NCBI GenBank assembly: GCA_013388525.1
Contig: JACAFA010000274.1
Location: forward strand, 1-8,603
Reading direction: 5' to 3'
Source of the DNA: Ignavibacteriaceae bacterium
GTDB taxonomy: Bacteria > Bacteroidota > Ignavibacteria > Ignavibacteriales > Ignavibacteriaceae
DNA length: 8,603 bases
Both the position numbers and the translations under genes were made by a program. Under the pieces are notes generated by a model that ran no database searches, was not told where the DNA came from, and saw only the letters and a program-made list of their open reading frames with translations. The number at the start of each line of letters is the position of its first letter. The stretch's first letter is position 1. Below, piece after piece: positions 6,217 to 8,603 of the stretch.

Positions 6217-7128
6217 TTAAAAAACCTTGTTAGAAGTTTTAAAGTGAACCTTCACTAATTTTTTCATCTCTTCCCCACCATAAGTTGCGAGAATCTCTTT
6301 TGCAATATTTTCAACTTCTGCTGATGCTCCTTTGGGAATTTTACATCCATATTTTCTGCTTTGAATTTTAAACCAGCTGTTCACAGAATTCCGCGCAATG
6401 ATAGAAGCTGCAGCAACCGCAACAAACTTTTCAGCTTTTGTTACCTGCTTAAGAGTTATTGATCTGCCTTTTTGCTGTAATGCATCAAGAATTATTTTTT
6501 CATTACCAAATTTATCACTAATAACTTCACGAGCATCACATTTGCCTAAAAGATTTTCTATCACTCTTGCATGCGCCCATCCCATTAATCTGTTCAGGTT
6601 ACCCATTTTTTCATATAACTGATTATATTTTTCAGGTGAAATAAGAACAACATCGGAAATGATTTCGTTCAACTTTTCTATTTCATTTGCTAATTGATCA
6701 ATCTGAAAATCGCTCAGTTCTTTACTATCTCTTACACCCAAATCCTTCAAAAGTTTTCCGGCATCCGGAGTAGTATAAACGCCAGCAACTACCAGTGGTC
6801 CAAAATAATCTCCTTTACCTGACTCATCGGTACCGATGTAAGGAATTTCAGGTTCAATTTCAGGTTTTGAATCACTTAAAAGTTTTTCTCCGAAAATAAT
6901 ATCACTTACATTTTTGTAAAGCTTTAATTCTTTATTTCCCTGAATCACAATTTTATTTCCTTTTTTCCCAAAGAAAACATGCAGCGAAATTTTATCAGAC
7001 TTATCATTGATGGAAACCTGATATGCGTATTCATTTTTAACAGGTTCTGAAACTTTAAAATTTTCTTTTGACAATAATCGAATATATCGATCCAAAATCT
7101 GAAGAGCAGTTTCATCCTTCGTTTTCAA
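6217..7128 (-). CDS. rnhC: Ribonuclease HIII
   Basis: Cleaves the RNA strand of RNA-DNA hybrids (R-loops, Okazaki primers) in the cytoplasm. The 303-residue protein has an N-terminal substrate-binding TBP-like domain (about 1-90), which separates RNase HIII from the shorter HII. A catalytic domain follows, starting at YIGTDESGKGDYFGPLVVAG (97-116) with the acidic pair D101/E102. Further landmarks are VRDSKELSD (132-140), GNLNRLMGWAHA, the third acidic residue in ISDKFGN (D205) and AAASIIARNSV, all normal for type III. The start at 7128 lacks a ribosome-binding site, like several genes here, and no better downstream ATG precedes the conserved region. It is divergent from the small secreted-protein gene and lies upstream of pfkA in the same probable operon. 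A link to glycolysis is not evident; the pairing is probably positional. Confidence 0.96.
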   Translation of the reverse strand: MKTKDETALQILDRYIRLLSKENFKVSEPVKNEYAYQVSINDKSDKISLHVFFGKKGNKIVIQGNKELKLYKNVSDIIFGEKLLSDSKPEIEPEIPYIGTDESGKGDYFGPLVVAGVYTTPDAGKLLKDLGVRDSKELSDFQIDQLANEIEKLNEIISDVVLISPEKYNQLYEKMGNLNRLMGWAHARVIENLLGKCDAREVISDKFGNEKIILDALQQKGRSITLKQVTKAEKFVAVAAASIIARNSVNSWFKIQSRKYGCKIPKGASAEVENIAKEILATYGGEEMKKLVKVHFKTSNKVF

Positions 7129-7230
7129 TTAAAATATCGTCTTTATTTGATAAAACATTTAATAAGTAAAAATAATGCGTGTGAATATCTTAAAAACAGA
7201 CCTCTTTTCAAATCAAGTTTTAATAATCCA

Positions 7231-7259
7231 TTGACAATAGACTTTGTAAGTTGTACTTT
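7231..7259 (+). promoter_or_regulatory. Sigma-70-type promoter of the small secreted-protein gene
   Basis: TTGACA at 7231-7236 is a perfect -35 box, followed after exactly 17 bp by TACTTT at 7254-7259 (3 of 6 to TATAAT). Transcription would start near 7266, giving a leader of about 40 nt before the ATG at 7306. It lies inside the upstream extension of the longer open frame, which argues against the upstream start at 7147. Confidence 0.6.
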
Positions 7260-7305
7260 AAGCCTGTTATTATTTCAAGAGTATGTAAAACTATTTAGTA
7301 TAAAT

Positions 7306-7665
7306 ATGAAAATTTTATTAATAATCTTAACAGTGTTTACTTGTTTTTCGGTCATTTTTGCACAGACAGATACAAAAGCAAGTTTATCAGATGAAGAGAT
7401 TAGTGAACTTACTTCAAAACTTTCGATGAAGCTTTTACTAAATGAAAATCAGAAATCAGGTATAACAAAATTACTTAAAACTTACAGCACTGAACTTGAA
7501 AAATTTCTTTCCGGATCGGCAGGAAGCAGTTATAAGAACGAGCAGGAATTAATTAATGCAACCAGTTCTCAGATTGAATCTATACTTGATTCAAAACAAA
7601 AGATGAAATACGACGTTCTTAAAAAAGACTGGTTAACATCAGTAAGTAGTGAAGCAAGTGACTAA
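7306..7665 (+). CDS. Small secreted helical protein, possibly Spy/CpxP-like
   Basis: A 119-residue protein with a clear signal peptide: MK, a hydrophobic core, and a likely cleavage at FAQ (residues 18-20). The mature part is almost entirely charged helix: LSDEEISELTSKLSMKL (27-43), LNENQKSGITKLLKTYSTEL (45-64), and a C-terminal helix from about residue 80 with SKQKMKYDVLKKDW. The spacing of Leu, Gln and Tyr (LNENQK..I..LL..Y, then a helix with K-Q-K-x-K-Y-x-x-L) recalls the LTxxQ/Spy-CpxP periplasmic proteins, but no exact LTxxQ motif is present, so this is a guess. I chose 7306 over the in-frame ATG at 7147 because the signal peptide begins there and a good promoter lies between the two. 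The gene is followed by a weak terminator. It is alone on its strand; nearest neighbours give no functional hint. Confidence 0.75.
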   Translation: MKILLIILTVFTCFSVIFAQTDTKASLSDEEISELTSKLSMKLLLNENQKSGITKLLKTYSTELEKFLSGSAGSSYKNEQELINATSSQIESILDSKQKMKYDVLKKDWLTSVSSEASD

Positions 7666-7669
7666 GATT

Positions 7670-7686
7670 AACCGGAAGGGTTTTTT
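7670..7686 (+). terminator. Weak terminator after the small secreted-protein gene
   Basis: AACC (7670-7673) pairs with GGTT (7679-7682) around GGAAG, and a T run continues to 7686. It lies 4 bp after the stop codon. With only four pairs it would be inefficient, so read-through into the structured region downstream is possible. Confidence 0.3.
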
Positions 7687-7721
7687 ATAAGTTATTTCTA
7701 GTAAAATATTTTAAATAACTA

Positions 7722-7750
7722 TTGACCGGTATTTACATTCAAATTATTTT
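7722..7750 (+). promoter_or_regulatory. Promoter of the candidate small RNA
   Basis: TTGACC (7722-7727, 5 of 6 to TTGACA), a 17-bp spacer, then TATTTT (7745-7750, 4 of 6 to TATAAT). The predicted start is near 7757, just ahead of a double hairpin that ends in a strong terminator. No open reading frame lies between promoter and terminator. Confidence 0.5.
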
Positions 7751-7756
7751 AACCAC

Positions 7757-7855
7757 ACAAAATTATCTATTTGACTCTTTCAAAGGGTTCTCCCCTGCCC
7801 TTTGAATAAAGAGAGTCAGCGCCCAGTGTTACCCCAACACTGGGTCGTTTTTTTT
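7757..7855 (+). ncRNA. Candidate small structured RNA (about 100 nt)
   Basis: The transcript predicted from the 7722 promoter would hold two hairpins. The first has an outer stem GACTCT (7773-7778) with AGAGTC (7812-7817), an asymmetric internal loop, and an inner stem CAAAGGG (7781-7787) with CCCTTTG (7798-7804) closing a 10-nt C-rich loop. The second is the terminator at 7822-7855. Both stems are perfect. There is no coding frame of any length. I do not recognise it as 6S, SRP, tmRNA or a known riboswitch. The alternative is that the whole block is an elaborate 3' end for the upstream gene. Evidence is structural only. Confidence 0.45.
7822..7855 (+). terminator. Strong intrinsic terminator
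   Basis: CCCAGTGTT (7822-7830) and AACACTGGG (7836-7844) form a perfect 9-bp stem with a 5-nt loop, followed by TCG and eight T residues (7848-7855). This is the clearest terminator in the window and works only in the forward direction. It ends either the candidate small RNA or read-through from the secreted-protein gene. Confidence 0.9.
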
Positions 7856-7862
7856 CAGCCAG

Positions 7863-7903
7863 AGACTAATCAGCCTTTGGCTGATATATAAGTCTAATTT
7901 TTT
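7863..7903 (+). terminator. Second terminator-like hairpin
   Basis: ATCAGCC (7869-7875) and GGCTGAT (7879-7885) form a perfect 7-bp stem with a TTT loop. AGACT (7863-7867) and AGTCT (7891-7895) add an outer pairing. A six-T run follows at 7898-7903. It stands just after the strong terminator and may serve as its backup. Confidence 0.5.
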
Positions 7904-7934
7904 CAAGGAAGATTAAGAAGCGAAGCACATTTAA
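7901..7934. repeat. Duplicated fragment of the rsmE 3' end
   Basis: Positions 7901-7934 match 8260-8293 at 31 of 34 bases (24 of 25 in 7910-7934). The second copy is the last codons and stop of rsmE, so the first is a non-coding copy in the same orientation 359 bp away. The similarity ends abruptly at 7934. Confidence 0.75.
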
Positions 7935-7977
7935 AAAAATTTCGATACACCTTCGTGGACGCAGGTTTGAGAGAGTG

Positions 7978-8071
7978 TTGCATAACTTCCTCACCAGAAC
8001 CTTCGAGGTTAAAATGGCGAAAAACAGTAAGCAACCTCGAAGGTTGGGGCTAATTATTCAGTTCTGCAACA
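7978..8071. repeat. REP-like imperfect palindrome
   Basis: AACCTTCGAGGTT (7998-8010) is the exact reverse complement of AACCTCGAAGGTT (8033-8045) across a 22-nt spacer. Outside them GTTGCATAAC (7978-7987) pairs with GTTCTGCAAC (8062-8071) at 9 of 10 positions. The whole is a 94-nt stem-loop with an interrupted stem, of the type seen in intergenic palindromic repeats. No transposase is present, and whether it recurs elsewhere in the genome cannot be seen here. Confidence 0.5.
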
Positions 8072-8101
8072 GACTCCTGAGCGGGATGAATTTATTTTCT
8101 T

Positions 8102-8140
8102 TTGCTTCTTCCTGCATCTCCGCCGGAAGTGAACAAGCAA
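8102..8140. repeat. Inverted repeat (hairpin) with one bulge
   Basis: TTGCTTCTTCC (8102-8112) pairs with GGAAG (8125-8129) plus AAGCAA (8135-8140), giving 11 base pairs interrupted by a 5-nt bulge around a 12-nt loop. There is no T run, so it is not an obvious terminator. It is one member of the hairpin cluster between the candidate RNA and rsmE. Confidence 0.4.
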
Positions 8141-8145
8141 GGATT

Positions 8146-8177
8146 AAATAAAAATAGACCTGCGGTGACGCAGGTCT
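8146..8177 (-). terminator. Intrinsic terminator of rsmE
   Basis: AGACCTGCG (8156-8164) and CGCAGGTCT (8169-8177) form a perfect 9-bp stem with a four-base GTGA loop. Read on the minus strand, it is followed by a T-rich tract (8155-8146). It lies 84 bp after the rsmE stop codon. No T run follows on the plus strand, so it is directional. Confidence 0.7.
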
Positions 8178-8261
8178 GAGCAATTATTGAATATATTTTA
8201 GTTGAAAAAGTAAAATAAAAAGTGAAAGTTATTTTCAATAAACTTTATATATTTATTTCTT

Positions 8262-8603
8262 TCAGGTAAGATTAAGAAGCGAAGCACACTTAATAATTGC
8301 AGTCTCGCTGCGCAATCTGTTTGTGGATAGACTAAACCGGTTTTCTATCTCAATAGAATTAATTTCTGCTTCATCAAATCCACCTTCAGGACCAAACAAA
8401 AAGTATGTAGGTCTAATTTCATCAAACCTGCTATCGAATTCCCGTTCTGCATTCTGATGAAAAATAATTTTTACGCCATCTGATTTAATAATTTCATTGA
8501 AACCTGCTGAGGATATTTGTGGAAGGAATGATCTTAATGATTGCTTCATTGCTGCAAGAACTGTCTTGTGAAATTTTTCAGGTTTAAGATTTTTTGCGAC
8601 AGA
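8262..8603 (-). CDS. rsmE: 16S rRNA (uracil-1498-N3)-methyltransferase RsmE, C-terminal part
   Basis: Uses S-adenosylmethionine to methylate N3 of U1498 in 16S rRNA. The frame is open to the right edge, giving 113 residues of a protein usually about 230-250 long; the N-terminal RNA-binding (PUA-like) domain and true start are outside the window. The visible part is the SPOUT knot: AAMKQSLRSFLPQI near its start, then YFLFGPEGGFDEAEI, and the knot motif NRLRSETAIIKCASLL at the end. GPEGG and RLRxETA are the family's cofactor-binding signatures. The ATG at 8549 is internal (the methionine of AMKQS), not a start. The gene ends in TGA, and its 3' terminator lies at 8146-8177. A copy of its last codons is found at 7901-7934. 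Confidence 0.95.
   Translation of the reverse strand, partial: SVAKNLKPEKFHKTVLAAMKQSLRSFLPQISSAGFNEIIKSDGVKIIFHQNAEREFDSRFDEIRPTYFLFGPEGGFDEAEINSIEIENRFSLSTNRLRSETAIIKCASLLNLT

Larger units (their letters stand above)
7666..8261. other. Gene-free, hairpin-rich region between converging genes
   Basis: About 600 bp without a plausible protein gene, bounded by a forward gene and reverse rsmE. It holds the candidate RNA, two forward and one reverse terminator, a REP-like palindrome, another hairpin, an rsmE 3'-end copy, and a 14-bp direct repeat GACGCAGGT(T/C)TGAG at 7958-7971 and 8167-8180. The last 80 bp before rsmE are plain AT-rich sequence. Confidence 0.6.

Noticed and set aside
6398..6622. 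Forward open frame of 74 codons opposite rnhC
   Set aside because: Antisense shadow of the conserved RNase HIII catalytic domain.
7147..7305. 53-residue N-terminal extension of the small secreted protein
   Set aside because: It would bury the signal peptide inside the protein, and a good promoter lies within it.

Overview
This AT-rich window looks like ordinary chromosomal DNA from a Bacteroidota/Chlorobiota-type bacterium, most likely Ignavibacteria-like. This placement is inferred from the gene mix and from patchy Shine-Dalgarno use (clear before pfkA, the STAS gene and the MORN gene, absent before the outer-membrane protein and rnhC). The gene mix is a Wzi-like outer-membrane barrel with an N-terminal VPLNHPVY-type region, RNase HIII, a group III-type phosphofructokinase, a 2-oxoglutarate dehydrogenase E1 C-terminus and a MORN_2-repeat membrane protein. 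No marker gene proves the placement. I found no phage, transposase, CRISPR, toxin or defence gene.

Layout: (1) 1-907 holds the 3' end of a 2-oxoglutarate dehydrogenase/decarboxylase gene (+) converging on a membrane-anchored MORN_2-repeat protein (-). (2) 908-1791 is a long upstream region followed by a single-domain STAS anti-sigma-factor antagonist (+). (3) 1792-2954 is gene-poor and carries three forward tRNA genes, Gly(CCC), Val(UAC) and Val(CAC), plus a decayed tRNA-Val 3' end and a possible dead ORF. (4) 2989-4668 (-) is the outer-membrane barrel; its start codon lies in an 11-bp inverted repeat. (5) 4797-4980 has tRNA-Asp(GUC) (-), its terminator, and a broken copy of the tRNA-Asp 3' end. 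(6) 5100-7128 (-) is a two-gene unit, rnhC then pfkA, 16 bp apart, ending in an intrinsic terminator. (7) 7231-7665 (+) is a promoter and a small secreted helical protein. (8) 7666-8261 has no protein gene but is dense in structure: a candidate terminator-ended small RNA, at least five further inverted repeats, and a duplicated fragment of the rsmE 3' end. (9) 8262-8603 (-) is the C-terminal half of 16S rRNA methyltransferase RsmE, running off the right edge.

The genes do not form a single pathway. Most are housekeeping functions (TCA cycle, glycolysis, RNA/DNA hybrid removal, rRNA modification, tRNAs) mixed with envelope and signalling genes. The most interesting material is non-coding: the 7722-7855 candidate RNA gene, the hairpin cluster beside rsmE, the start-codon hairpin of the outer-membrane gene, and decayed tRNA 3' ends beside intact tRNAs.
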